Under the pieces are notes generated by a model that did no database searches, had not been told where the DNA came from, and saw nothing but the letters and a program-made list of their open reading frames with translations. Both the position numbers and the translations under genes were made by a program. A DNA stretch of 64,000 nucleotides from positions 86,446,149-86,510,148 of the forward strand of contig NC_039361.1 in NCBI RefSeq assembly GCF_003573695.1. Reading direction: 5' to 3'. The first letter of the stretch is position 1, and each line of letters starts with the position of its first letter. This stretch comes from Papaver somniferum (Eukaryota > Streptophyta > Magnoliopsida > Ranunculales > Papaveraceae). Below are positions 10,434 to 22,200 of the stretch, in pieces.

Positions 10434-11835
10434 CTCATGTTCGTGTTCGGCTTTGGCATAGAAGTCCGCTTTGTTTATTGCTTGTTGATTTATTTTTTTT
10501 CCTAGTAAATCTTCTTATGAGAATTTTATTATTGTGTTTTAGGAAGAATAACTAGAGTTTGGAATAGCCATTATTGTGATTACACATAGATATGACCAAC
10601 GTTTTCATCTTCATGTTTTTAGGTTTATTTGTTTAAATTCTAAACTGGTTTGGAAGATGATTATTGCAGTATTAATCTTTATGGTTTTATATATTGCAAT
10701 ATGTTATGGGATATGTGTGTTTGCGTCCGTGAACTATGATTGTCCCATACTTTGTCAAAAGTTAAGTCTTTCGTATATCGATATGCATGTATTGATAAAA
10801 GAATGAGTGAGCTTTTGACATTACAAAAGTTTGAAGCCTATTATGTCATAATTGATGGAATATAGGATGAACTTTTGTTTACGAGGATTATGTCTATTGT
10901 ATGTCATTGTGCAAATAATGATGGAAAATAGAATGAATCCTTGTCTATTCCGCAGTATTGATCTTCCCTGATCCATATTTTATGTATATATTATACGGCT
11001 CCGTAAGTTCTCTTGTGTTGAGCATTTTCGATTAGATTAATCATGGGTTTTCTTGTGGTTAATTTACTTGAGTATTATTTGGATTCAAATTCATATTCGT
11101 ATGTGATTTTTTATGTCCAAAGAAATCCTTCTTTTCTCTTGAAATTAAGGTCACTCTTGTTGTTCTTTCGGGAATTACATTTTATGGGGGAGAGTTCTTA
11201 ATTGAACTTGTGCTTAATTTCCAAATCTTTGTAGGGAGTGCGGCTGTGGAATATTATAGGGGTTATCTTTTATCTTTATAAACTCTTTGATGAAAGCATT
11301 TAGCTTCGGCTTTATGATTGCATCTAAATAAGTTGATATGTGCTTGCTTTTGGTCATGGAATGTCTCTATGGAAATTTTCATTAGGATCCCGTTTTTGTA
11401 CTTTTGCCAATTTTATGGACAAAAAGGGGGAGAATTAATGTGTAGTTCACACTACAAATACATATGGTTTTCGGATCATTATGTAAGGGGGAGTGGTTTC
11501 CATATGAGATGGAGTATTGACTAAGGGGGAGTGATACATATCACCAGTATTGTTGTCGAAGTTGTGATACAATTGAACTTTGATGCTGTGTAATAATACT
11601 ATGACACTGTGTAACAATGATTGGGAATTCTTGTTTTCTCATTGTTATAGCTAAGGATTTTCAACAACGATGATGCTAAACTTACAACCTTTGGAATCAT
11701 TGGAGTACTTGGAAGTGACGAAGATTTTGAGTAATGTTGAAGATTAGGCATGTGAAATAGGAGCTACAAAAGTTTATTTATCTATTTTTGTATTCCATAT
11801 GTATTAATAGTTTTGTCACTAAAATTGACAAAGGG
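10434..11835 (+). other. 3' untranslated internal region, unit 2
   Basis: Matches 4705-6107 closely up to about 11244. It then shows clear base substitutions (for example GGCTGTGGAATATT against GGCTCTGGTATTT) to 11470, with fewer beyond. Polypurine motifs lie at 11424-11432, 11485-11493 and 11523-11531. The terminal tract is cut to CAAAGGGG and the first bases of the following LTR are missing. Confidence 0.6.
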
Positions 11836-14187
11836 GTTAGAGCACTGCTCGGTCGAACTCGCATGCGTTGTTATCTCAAGCATGTTTGTCAACGTTAGTG
11901 ATCAAAACTATAAGTCTTTATTTCAAGTCTACTGTAGCTAAGTCTCGGACTAGGATAAAAATTGTAGTTGAGCTCAAGAACTCCATGGCGATCATCATAC
12001 AAGACGAAGAACTACTCAAGGAACTGGTGGAACTTCATCGACTAAAAGGTATGTGGAGACTTGAACTTATCTATCACTCAAAAGTCTATCTACTCTATCT
12101 AATATCTTAAGACAAAAGTTGTTTTGATATATAAACTTTGATTATACACATTTGCTATTTCGAGCCGAGTTTATCTCGCTTATCTATTTCTCGAAATATG
12201 TGATGGTAAGCTTTCGCTTTGGCCAAGTTCATCTTTACCTAGTGACGAAAGTCATATTATGTTTCAATTACTTGAAAATGGCTTTGACGAAAAATAGTTT
12301 GTGAACAACAACTATATAACGTCCTCTAAGAATGTTTCAACATTTGAAAACAGAGTTTAGAATATATAACCATTGTTGGATATAAGCATTGTGTGGTAAC
12401 ACATATATGTATAAGTCCTTATTCCTTGAACCAAAGTATGTGTACTTTGTTGATCAGGAAAACCGGAACAGAGTGCGCGAACCCAGTCCATGTACCCAGT
12501 CCGCGAACTTTCGGAGGTTCTCTTCCCGAGAAAATCTGCTGGAGTTTGTAAATCATTTGCAAACTTATTGCGGGTACTTAAGTCCGCGTACGTAGGTTGG
12601 TTATTTTCTAAAAACGATTATTTGTGAAATTATACTTATATAAACTAAGGAATGCAAGTTTGCAAACCGTGGATATAAAGTTTATGAATCGATTCGAGTG
12701 AATCAATTTTTTTTTGCTTCAATTGTGTTGTGTATACTTCTATAAGATCTAAGAAATTGAACAACTGTCTAACTAGTTCATTTGAGTCATTTGAACTAGT
12801 TATGGTAAAGAAGAATATGGTTGATATGAAAGTGCTCATATGGCTAACCAACTGGTTAACTATTGTTGAACCAACGAATGTACATGTTTGGGTACAGTTA
12901 TACAAACCTAAAATCGTGCATTTCATTTGTGTGTAACAAGCTAGATTTTCGATCTAACGGTTGAAAGATATTAGCTTGAATCTAATCAGGTTTTCATCTA
13001 ACGGTGAATATTGAATGCTTTGTTACTAAGCTAACATTGATTGCAAACCCTGGTTTGAAAGACTATATAAGGGAGAACTCTAGCAACTGGGAAACCTAAT
13101 CCCCACACCTCCTGTGTGATACTAGTTGTATAATCTAGAGTCGATTCTCCTTTAAACTTAGGTTTCTTCTCGAGACCCTGTAGGTTAACGACTTGAAGAA
13201 TTCATTGGGATTGTGAAGCCAGACTGATACTACTTTCTTGTAGTTGTGTGATCTGATCTTGTTGTTTCTATCGTATTGAGTACAATCATAACGATTGGAT
13301 TGAGATTGATGTCTCCAATAGTAAAGATATAAAAGTAATCACAAATATCTTCGTCTCATCGTTTGTGATTCCACGATATCTTATTTCGCCGCGTCGATTA
13401 AGATTATTGTGAGGTCATTGATAATTCTGGAATATAATTCTGGTTTATCAATCAGTTCATGTTCACCTTGATTTATCAAAAGACGGAAAAAAACTCGTAG
13501 GTATTTCTGTGGGAGACAGATTTATCTATTATCGTAGACTTTTCTGTGTGATACAAATTTGTTTATTAAAGTCTTCGACTTTGGGTCGTAGCAACTCTTA
13601 TTTATGGGTGAGATCATCTAAGGGAATCAAGTACGTAATATCTTGATGGGATCAGAGACGTGGGAGCATAATTGTACCTTGGATCAGTGTGAGATTGATT
13701 GGGGTTCAACTAAAGTCCAGACCGAAGTTAGTTTGTAGTAGGCTAGTGTCTGTAGCGGCTTAATACAGCGTGTGTTCAATCTGGACTAGGTCCCGGGGTT
13801 TTTCTGCATTTGTGGTTTCCTCGTTAACAAAACTTCTGGTGTTTGTGTTATTTATTTTCCGCATTATACTTTGTTATATAATTGAAATATCACAGGTTGT
13901 ACGTTTGAATCAATCAATTAGAATATCCAACCTTTGGTTGTTGGTTTACATTGATTGATACTTGAACATTGGTCTTTGGTACCGTTCAAGTGATTTCTCT
14001 TGTATTCAATTATACTCGCAGATTTCTATTTGCTTGAGTATGAATTGAATCGGGAAAGAGAGATATAACTCTTTGATATATTTTATTAAGATTGGGTCTA
14101 GTTGATTCTCTTGAAAGTATATTGGAGTTAGTCCATAGATATGCTAATCGAAACATTGGGTGTGGTTGTTATACCCCCGCTTTTTCA
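11836..14187 (+). repeat. LTR of family A, tandem copy 3 (right end of array)
   Basis: About 2.35 kb. The left end lacks TG and starts GTTAGAGCA, fused to the polypurine tract. The right end is intact (TTTTTCA). It is visibly more diverged from copies 1 and 2 than they are from each other. Unlike them it has a canonical TATA box, CTATATAAGG at 13063-13072, and three AGTCC-type repeats near 12470-12515 where they have one. The inverted repeat at 12770-12802 is intact. The sequence after 14187 is not family A, so this is the right boundary. Confidence 0.88.
13063..13072 (+). promoter_or_regulatory. TATA box of family A LTR copy 3
   Basis: CTATATAAGG, about 1.2 kb into the LTR. The same block recurs at matching positions in other family A LTRs (28426, 34400, 38864, 53521, 59683), supporting a shared transcription start about 30 bp downstream. 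Confidence 0.65.
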
Positions 14188-14265
14188 ATTTCGTTACCCT
14201 TGGATCGAAGCCCTTCCTTACATCTCCGCAAACATTGTGCACTTACCTTCTGGCTCTGATACCAC
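14188..14265 (-). repeat. Start of internal region and primer site of a minus-strand LTR element (F)
   Basis: On the minus strand, TGGTATCAGAGCC (14264-14252) is a full initiator-tRNA-Met primer site. It is followed by about 65 bp of leader before family A sequence begins. The family A array was therefore inserted in, or recombined into, the leader of this element. Confidence 0.7.
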
Positions 14266-14700
14266 TGATCAGTTTCTGGACCCCAATATGATAAATAGAG
14301 AATAGTTAAACAAGTAGAATAAAAGAACAAACATATTGCAATTGGAACCTTAGTTTTATTGCTTAAGTGGAAGAGTTTTACAACGTTTTGCTTCAAGGTA
14401 ATTTCTTCCCTAGGAGTTGTACCCTTCTTCTTCTTTCTTTTCTTCTTCTTCCATTTCTTCTTCATTGTATTTTCTCTGCCCTCCTATATGTACTCTCTTG
14501 CAACCTATTTATAGGAGCACTACTTCTATATTCTAGTCATTCTAGGTTAGGAAACTCCCTTATGTTTGTAATCTTCTAAAAATAGGATTCCTAAGTTTTC
14601 TTTCTAGGATTAGGAAACTACTTCTAGAATTACTAGGAGATTGTTTCTCTAACCTTGGGTACCTGAAACGGATACTATTAGAGGTTGGTTTGCATAATTT
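14266..14700 (-). repeat. LTR of element F, minus strand (outer edge undetermined)
   Basis: Read on the minus strand, the LTR ends GAAACTGATCA just before the primer site. It has a TATA box CTATAAATAG at 14514-14505 and an AATAAA near 14353. A pyrimidine-rich low-complexity stretch lies at 14425-14465 on the plus strand. I could not find the upstream TG edge, so 14700 is approximate. ORFs predicted across the low-complexity part are not credible genes. Confidence 0.55.
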
Positions 14701-14739
14701 GAGAACTATTTGGGTTTAACCTAGACTTAAAAACGTGGG

Positions 14740-15880
14740 ACTTACAGGAGAAAGACTATAAAAGGTCAGAAACAACACAAGGATTTTCTGATCTTTTCTT
14801 CTACTTTTTGTTCTAGGGTTTAAAAACATGATTCTTCTCTTTGATCTTGTTATGAACTCCATGAACATGTGTAGCTAATTTTCTTTTGGTTAAGATTTGA
14901 TTTGGATTTCACAAAGTATGATTTTGGATTTAATGAATTAGTTTTGTCTCATATTTATCGTTCATGATTCTCTGGAAATATGGTTGCATGATTGACGTAT
15001 TGCAACACGATTTGAGTGTTTGTTTTGTCAAGTTGCAAATTGTTAGAACTCATATTCATATCTATAACTAATTTAGGGTTAATTATCGAGTGATAATCAT
15101 TGAACACAAGTAGCATAAATATGATTATAGCTTGTAGTGATATATCCTTATAATCATATGTGAACCATGACCTTTGTTGAATTGTTTGCGCAATGTATTT
15201 CAATTGCATTAATTAGCCTAATTTCATGAATCTTATTGCTCAATGGGAAATGAACTTGATTAGTGCGTTTTCCACGTTAGGTTATTCTTTTGGTAGAATT
15301 CATACTTGCTTCGTTTTACATGTAAGTGTGATGAAATAAGAAAATTTACGGGATATTCTGTCGACAAGGTATCATAGGGCTCTCGATAATGAGAGATTAA
15401 ATATCAATTCTAGCTAAGACAAGAACATGTTCGTGAATGAAAACGAAATCCTTGACCAATATTTTCATATTCTGATTTACTTATTTTATTTGCTTGTTAG
15501 CTTTTAATTTAGTTTATTTAGATAAAATCATAATACGTCCCCAGTTTTTACATAAGAAATCGAAACAAATGACAATCCTAGACCTCTCTGTAGGAATATT
15601 CTTTCTTTCCCTTGTTTCATAATATATTTTGGGTAGTGAGAAAGTATAAATACTTTGACGTGCAGATCATCGTATAAGTATTATTCTTAACAATCAGGTT
15701 CACGGACCCATTGTCTTATATATACTGATTGAGAAGAGGTAGAGATATAAACTTTATATACGCATTTTCAAAGATCATTAAGTTTGTCTATTTTCAATCG
15801 TATTAGATTTTGTCCCTACAGGTTACTGAACGAAAAAGTTAGCGGTGCATTTGGTACCCCTCGCGTTTTCGCGATGGTTT
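14740..15880 (+). repeat. Degraded gypsy-like LTR remnant (E)
   Basis: Begins near a TATA box (CTATAAAAGG, 14756-14765), then a leader with TTCTAGGGTTT and ATGAACATGTGTAGCTAATT, a phrase typical of Athila/Tat-like gypsy LTRs. Near the right end, GACCTCTCTGTAGGAATATT resembles the common 'CCCTGTGGGAACGATCC' region of such LTRs. No coding sequence or clear primer site is seen. Family placement is by resemblance only. Confidence 0.4.
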
Positions 15881-16560
15881 CTTGTAAATGAATAAAACAA
15901 GATTCAAAATTCACATGATCTTCCTTCAATTGATGGAGATATCAAATTTAATTAGTCGTAGGTTTTTCAATCATGTACGTAATTGGTTACCATATAGGTA
16001 ATTAAATTGCGATAATACGAAGTAGACTACAGATTCGTTATATGAAAAGAAAATATAAACCATCTTTGAACGAATTTCTTTTTATCTTTAAAAGGAATAA
16101 GAGAAAAATAACAAAAAGATAAATTGAACTTATTTGGCACAGTTGATCACCCATACTCCATAAACATAGATTATGTCTATTTAGTCAGGATTAACGGATG
16201 GATTTCACTTGTAGCAATAAAAAACTTGCATGAAGGCAAGATATAAAATCCATCAAAGACTAATCCATGGTGCTTAGAATATAATAATGTAATAAAATCC
16301 GTTACTAGATACATATTTCACCATATGTAGTTGAATATGCTAATACGTATCTTAGCGTTGAATATTATAAATGTTTTATTAGTTAGTGTTTCATTATTTT
16401 CCCATAATAAATAATTTTATTTTTAATTATAAATATCCCTTAATTAATTTAATAAATTATATTCCATTAATTAGAAATTTTGACAATAATATTATCAATA
16501 TACATTAGTGACGGTAGTGGAAGAAGTAGTAGGTGGTGGAAGCGGTGGCAGTTCGTAGAA
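15880..16560. other. AT-rich intergenic stretch
   Basis: No ORF, RNA gene or repeat that I can name. It ends in a GGTGG-rich patch (16510-16576). Confidence 0.5.
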
Positions 16561-16576
16561 AGTGGTTAGTGGTGGT

Positions 16577-16713
16577 CAGGCGGAGCCAAGCTCCATTGTA
16601 ATTATTTTTGGTCTTTTTATCATAAAATGGGCTACTAAGTCCTTTTTTCACCCCTATCTAACTTGCCAATAATTTTCGCAGCCCTTTCCTTAAAATTCTA
16701 ACTCCACACCTTG
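16577..16713. mobile_element. Possible small MITE with GGCGGAGC-type ends
   Basis: The left end CAGGCGGAGCCAAG and the right end CTAACTCCACACCTTG form an imperfect terminal inverted repeat of the kind seen in plant hAT-like MITEs. TAGTGGT occurs on both sides, but the locus is itself GGT-repetitive, so the target duplication is not proven. Confidence 0.35.
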
Positions 16714-17085
16714 TAGTGGTAGGTGTTGGTGAGTAGTAGTGGACAAGATTATCATAACACTGGTGACATTGTATTATGAAAGATGAAGTTGGTCGTTTTT
16801 AGCATGATTGATAAAGGAATGTACCAAATATTTCAGGGACGATATCAAATTATATATGACAAAATGAGATGGATCACCCAAATTAATGGCATCTATACTA
16901 TCTTTCGTCATGGTTTTTAGTGTTAAAATCAATTTGATTGCAATAAAAAAGAGAATATAGCGCGAGAATACAGTGGAATAAATTAATTGATGACCTAAGT
17001 TTGTTCAATCTAAACTTCATGCATGGCATTTGTGATAGAAAATTAGAATTACGCCGAACAACTTACAGGGGATGGGAAGGGGCGG
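16714..17085. other. Intergenic sequence between two MITE-like elements
   Basis: No gene or named repeat seen. Confidence 0.4.
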
Positions 17086-17326
17086 CAATGGCGGAGCTAT
17101 AAATTAACATTGAGGGTGCTAAATTTTTTTAAGAAACATGCATACTTTGGTTGACTAAATCCTAAATATACGCGGGCAGTTATACGATAAAATGCTCCTA
17201 AATTTAAGGGTTTTTTCTTCTTTTTCCGTCGTTCAAAAATAAAATAAAAATAAGTATTTTTATATAGTTATTATAATTTTATGGGGAGATAGAACCAGAA
17301 TTAGTCAACCCTTGGCTCCGCCACTG
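17086..17326. mobile_element. Probable hAT-like MITE
   Basis: CAATGGCGGAGCTA at the left and the complement of CAGTGGCGGAGCCAA at the right make a good terminal inverted repeat around 241 bp of AT-rich non-coding DNA. A convincing 8-bp target duplication is not visible (AGGGGCGG against GGTGATGG). The ends match a very common plant hAT-MITE pattern. Confidence 0.5.
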
Positions 17327-18560
17327 GGTGATGGTAGAGAAAGAAATAGTATCAGGCAGTTTTGCGGTGATCGCGGGTATTGGTGAGTAATACTAGACTA
17401 TGTTGATTTCGTGACGCCACAAAACTTGTAATATAAAGTAAAAACGTTGTTGATCATTTTAATGTTGGAATAAGTTTGGTTAAAACATATAACAATCAAA
17501 AAAATATAATTAATTAACTACTGAAAAATGACACAATTAAAAATCAGAAAATATGAAATTATTTATTATCCAGTCGATCCTCTAGTATTAAACAAACACG
17601 AGATAGAAAAGTGTTTGCTTCATGGCGTTAGTCTAGAACCTTCGACGATGTTTTTATCTTCTTATAAATATATGGAAGCGGCCGTGAAGCTCGATGTAGA
17701 GCGTGTTGATAGTGTGTTATGAAATAGAAAAAGACTGAAAAGTAGAAAAAAACAAAGAGACAGGGAGAATTCTATTCATATGTGGGTAGAGTTGCAACGA
17801 CTTGTGTCTCTATTTTTAGGGATGTAAGAAACCCTCATAGTAGACACAATAAGCATCTTAGTAAGTAAACATGGTACAAATAAATGGGAGTTTAAATTTT
17901 TTAATAACAATAAATAAGGGTTTGGACGACATACGTCCTTTCGTCCAAAAAAAGTTATTATTTTTTCAATAATATTTAGCTTTTAGTAGTGCGGCCTATT
18001 TTTTAATAAGTTTTTATTGGTATTTAATTTGTATAATAAATTGTTTGTGGTTTTTTATTTATCTATTTTATAAGGTAAACAGTTTGTCTTATGATGAAGA
18101 CTTTCACTCTCTCATTCGCATGAGCGAGGGATTGATTGAGTTTGGTTGAGGGGTGGGGGGTGGGGTGGTTTCCTTTACCCGTGGTAGGATCAAATTTGGC
18201 CAAATTTAATCAAGTCTTTCATTTGAATGGGAATCTCAAACCTCATAGTCCTTGCTCTCAGGTTGGGAAGCACAGGTATGACACAGAACGTCCCAACACG
18301 ACAAATTTTAAAAACTAGGTTGATGCGATACATTGACCAGAGCTTAGAAGGGCTTCACAAAATGGAAAAATAAATATCCTCCATGCAAAATAAAGAAGCA
18401 AAAATCTAGCCCAAAATCAGAGGAGATGATGTCCAGGACGTCAACACAAACCAATAGGTGATGTCAATTGCAACATTTGATAGTGTTGACGGGCTCCTTT
18501 TACGTAGGACTTCTTCTTTTTTTTTTGTCTAGCACTTATGGAGACTCAATATTTGGATTT
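17327..18560. other. AT-rich intergenic sequence
   Basis: Short frames at 17528-17722 and 18136-18318 have no recognisable domain and no supporting promoter or homologue in the window. I treat them as chance ORFs. Nothing else is identified. Confidence 0.45.
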
Positions 18561-18790
18561 TAAAACGAATTATTTTTATTCATTTGACGCATAACCATTA
18601 TGCGTTTTAACTTCTGAGACAGATCCACAGTTGGTATCTAAAAACGCATATCGGTTAACTTTTTAGACAGATCCATCTGTTGGTATCTCAAAATACATAA
18701 TAGTTATATATTTTAGACTTGAAACGCATATTGTTTACGTGTTTTCTTCATTTCTGGATGCATAACCATTATTCGTATAAAAACTAATTC
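18560..18790. repeat. Cluster of short palindromes and direct repeats
   Basis: A perfect dyad ACGCATAA-CCA-TTATGCGT lies at 18587-18605. AGACAGATCCAC/AT...GTTGGTATCT occurs twice, 48 bp apart (18617 and 18665). Degenerate GCATAACCATTAT words follow near 18760. It may be the core of a small inverted-repeat transposon or a decayed satellite-like repeat. Confidence 0.5.
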
Positions 18791-19196
18791 AAATTGTGAT
18801 CCAAACAAAGTGCTGAATCACATCTTGAATCGTAGGAAACTACCATGTTTTTCCCTTGCCACCTTAGACTGTGAGGCTTCATGCAAAGAAATATTTCAAA
18901 AATCTCAGCCACATATTAACTATTGTCAATAAATTACCAAAATTATTGCGACAATCATCGGCTATAATTTTTTGACGAAAGTTGACAAAATACTTATAGA
19001 TATATCTCATATCCAACAAATTGGCTGTCGTGAAATTAGTAGAGACAATCCAATTTGAGTTTCACAATAAATTATGGCAACATAAGGGTTTCCGTTGCTA
19101 AATTTATTTGAGTTGAAGATGGTGTATAATTAATGCTTGTGCTATTGCATTGTCAAACAAATTGATCAACTGAGATATCTTATTTTTTGGGGAGAT
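18791..19196. other. AT-rich intergenic sequence
   Basis: No gene seen. The last bases, TTTTTTGGGGAGAT, resemble a polypurine tract for the LTR fragment that follows. Confidence 0.4.
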
Positions 19197-19300
19197 TGTT
19201 GGATTTCTTAGACTGTATACATTGTACTATTTTTCTTTAGTCAAGGTTTTCGTTTCATTATGTTTTTCTTCTCAAGGTTTTCACGAGGCAATATATATGG
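19197..19300 (+). repeat. Fragment of a Ty1-copia LTR
   Basis: TGTTGGATTTCTTAG follows a GGGGAGAT tract, the usual polypurine/LTR junction of copia elements. CTTTAGTCAAGGTTTTCG...CTCAAGGTTTTCACGAGGCA is typical of the downstream part of such LTRs. No matching partner or primer site is found nearby. Confidence 0.45.
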
Positions 19301-20219
19301 ACACATATCACAATGACACTGTTGTCGTATAATAATATAGGAAAATTATTCGGTATTGCACATAATTAACCTATCGAAAAAGTAAATTCAAGCTAATAAA
19401 ATGTGAAAGGTCACAATCACACTTATATACAAATGGACTAATAACCACGAGACCTAAACTTATTTTTAGCCTCATAAATCTCTTGAGTTAAAACCCCGCA
19501 AACATGATATCCCCGCTTTAATAACTTTAATACGTAAATGTATTGATCGAACTAAGTCATCTGTAACCTTCAACTAGTGCTTCAAATCAAATTAATTTAA
19601 GATTTCTTTATTAATTTATTTTTTCTGACGAAGTAAAAATCAAATATAATTTTGCTTACATCACTAAGAAAAAATAGCCGAATTGGTGAACACAATGAGA
19701 TAAAAAAAAAGCATTGAGTACCGAATACATCGAATTAACAATAAGTGGTTGTTGTCTTGTTAGATAATTAATAGTGTATAATATTAAATTGGCACAAATG
19801 AATTAAAAAAAAAAATTAAGATGGGGAATTCAAATAAGATCTATTTATATCATGGCTAAGAAGTAAGTGTACTTATTAACGCAACCATGTTATAAATTAT
19901 AAATTTTTAAAAATTGGTATTAGTATAAATGTAGTATTTATTATATCACCTATTTATATAAGCATTTTTATTCAACAGGTCATGTTCGGTATTAGAAGCC
20001 ACAAGGTCTCTACTGAAACGGGAGATCAATATATCCTTATATTTTGATAATGGGTCATGTTGTTGCAATCTTTATTAACAGATTAATTAATTTTCCAAGA
20101 CCAATTTTCAACATCACAGACTAATTTAGATTTTTGTTTCTTATACTTGTTTTAATAGGTATCAATTAATAAGTGTTTAATCATTTGTTAAATGTTATTA
20201 TCTAAATGTTCATTACGGA
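19301..20219. other. AT-rich intergenic sequence, no feature identified
   Basis: No coding frame or named repeat seen. Poly-A runs occur near 19700 and 19805. Confidence 0.4.
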
Positions 20220-20500
20220 TACACTATATAAAGGAAATATGTGTTATACAAAGGATAATTGCTAGTGAAGTAATTAACGCGTTGTTATGTTATACCTTAA
20301 AATCTTAAATCTTTAAATTGGACTTGGAGGGATGAGTTATCTCCTGAGCTTGTTTGTCACTCACAAATGTTATCCAGTCATCTACCAATTAAATCCACAT
20401 TATCTTTTATTATATACTGTACTCTTTTTCCTTCATCCAGGTTTTTCCATTCGGATCTACCTGGCAAGGTTTTGATGAGACAACCAGCTATAAAATTTAC
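20220..20500 (+). repeat. Second copia-type LTR fragment
   Basis: A TATA box (CTATATAAAGG near 20224) is followed about 200 bp later by GTACTCTTTTTCCTTCATCC and CTACCTGGCAAGGTTTTGATGAGAC, the characteristic copia LTR phrase. The overlapping ORFs on both strands (20367-20606) are by-products. Edges are undetermined. Confidence 0.42.
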
Positions 20501-22015
20501 AGAGAGTTTCTCGAAGAGATGTTCAAAGACATATATCTTATTTTTATTGGTTCTTGAATACCAAAACAAAATTAAATCTGTATCAATTATCGGAATTTGC
20601 ACGTGAAATCAATAATTATTAAAGCAAATCCACTAAATTCGAAGAATAATTTCTCTAGATCCACTTTCCAAGTAAAATACCTTTAGCTCTCATATTTCAC
20701 CTCTCTTAACTTTAGGTATTTAAAAGAAATAGGCTAGACTTGGTGGTTATCCTTTCTACCAACAAGAAAGTACTTATATGGTTTCTTTTCTCTTATTAAA
20801 CTTATCAAAGAGAAAACCAAAAATCTTACTCTACTCTTTCTTTGTAGTGTTAATTTATAGCCTTCCTTTAGGTACTAGGTTAGGATCAAGGGCCTAGATT
20901 TCATTTGGTAAATATATTTCAGCGCACCAGAGAAATATAATTACCACCAAATGGAACCTTTCAAATATAGATTTTACCTATTCTTAATTTACATTAAAGT
21001 TACTCTTGAAAAATCAATCAAATATATCCCCTTGGATGGAAATGTAACCACTGAAGTCAATATGCATCTACTCCTTAAGTTATCCCTACTTGACACTTAT
21101 TGATCACCATAACTTGGCTCAAATTTTGAAAAATAAATAATATTTTATAAAACATATTTATAATATAGTTTTTCCAAAAATTACACACATGGGTTTTTGG
21201 TTGTCAAGTAGCTTAAGGGATTGATTATCTTTCTAATAAGAATGAGAATATTTCATCTTGTGAATACATGTTCTCCAGATTACCAATGTTATGACCCAAT
21301 TAGTCAGGGTATTGACCATAATGGTCTCACATGTTGACTAACCAAAGCATATAGAATTAGTGAACCTGAGTTCATTACTCACTCAGGATTAAGAACTCGT
21401 GCTAAGAATAATTATCTAAACACATAATGATGTGACACTTTGATTATGTGTTTGTCCGGGTTATCATGTTAAATGTATTCCAAATACACTAATAATTTAT
21501 TTCAGAGTCTTACACTTTAATGACCGAGATAAGTCATTCTACAAAAGAAAATAAATTATTACAATATTGCAGATGATTTACCTATACTCATCACTGGTTG
21601 TGAATAATATTTTCATCTACAGAACTTTAATTCTTATGATTTTCTATGTATAAATCTCATTGATACATCAAACATTCAATATGTAGATAGTGGATAGTTA
21701 ATCCTTAATAGGATTCTAACATATATCATATGTAATATAATTTTCCCATGATAAATAAAACATAATTTTATTAACTAAATATTTTTATATAAATATCCAA
21801 GGTCCGACCCGAATCCGACCCATAATACCAGCAATTTTCAACAACAACGATAATACTAGAAATTTTCAACATAATGATTAGTATATGAGTTTTACTCAAA
21901 GACCAACATTAAATGACTAGTTTACAATGCAACGGGAGAAGTTGAGAACCAAAGGGAGAAACAACTTTATTTAGGGAGTCTATCAACCTTACAACGAATT
22001 ATAGATATGACTCAC
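20501..22015. other. Intergenic sequence, no gene identified
   Basis: About 1.5 kb of AT-rich DNA without a credible reading frame or a repeat I can assign. Confidence 0.4.
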
Positions 22016-22200
22016 TTATGTTAATTGCACTCTTATTCCTTCGCCTAGGTTATGTCTCATTAGATTTTCCTAGTAAGGTTTTAGTGGGATATACATAACG
22101 AATACAAGATTACTTTGTCGAATTTGTACTTTTTTATTTGTCTCGTTTTGTTCCTTTGGTCTTCTCTAAGAAGGTTTTGGCGAATAACATAGTGTTGTGT
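22016..22200 (+). repeat. Third copia-type LTR fragment
   Basis: Two successive degenerate phrases, TTCCTTCGCCTAGGTTATGT...CCTAGTAAGGTTTTAGTGGG and TTTGGTCTTCTCTAAGAAGG, match the tandem 'AAGGTTTT' pattern of copia LTRs. It is strongly decayed. Confidence 0.38.

Larger units (their letters stand above)
1..14187 (+). mobile_element. Tandem array of family A long-LTR copia-like elements
   Basis: Three near-complete LTRs (363-2708, 6108-8443, 11836-14187) alternate with two internal regions, and the window opens inside the end of a further internal region. Bases 1-362 match 5750-6107, and the gag-like frames at 2776 and 8511 are 5,735 bp apart, so this is a head-to-tail array and not one element. 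LTRs begin TGTTAGAGCA and end TTTTTCA. Each of the first two is followed by TGGTATCAGAG, an initiator-tRNA-Met primer site, and each is preceded by a polypurine tract. That combination and the LTR length suggest the SIRE/Maximus lineage of Ty1-copia. No pol domain is visible. The left limit lies outside the window, so the copy number and left target duplication are unknown. Confidence 0.88.

Noticed and set aside
14169..14465. Lysine-rich minus-strand ORF of 98 codons
   Set aside because: It reads through a pyrimidine-rich low-complexity part of an LTR and spans an element boundary.
17528..18318. Two short ORFs in the intergenic stretch as candidate host genes
   Set aside because: No homology that I recognise, no promoter context, and lengths expected by chance in this much sequence.
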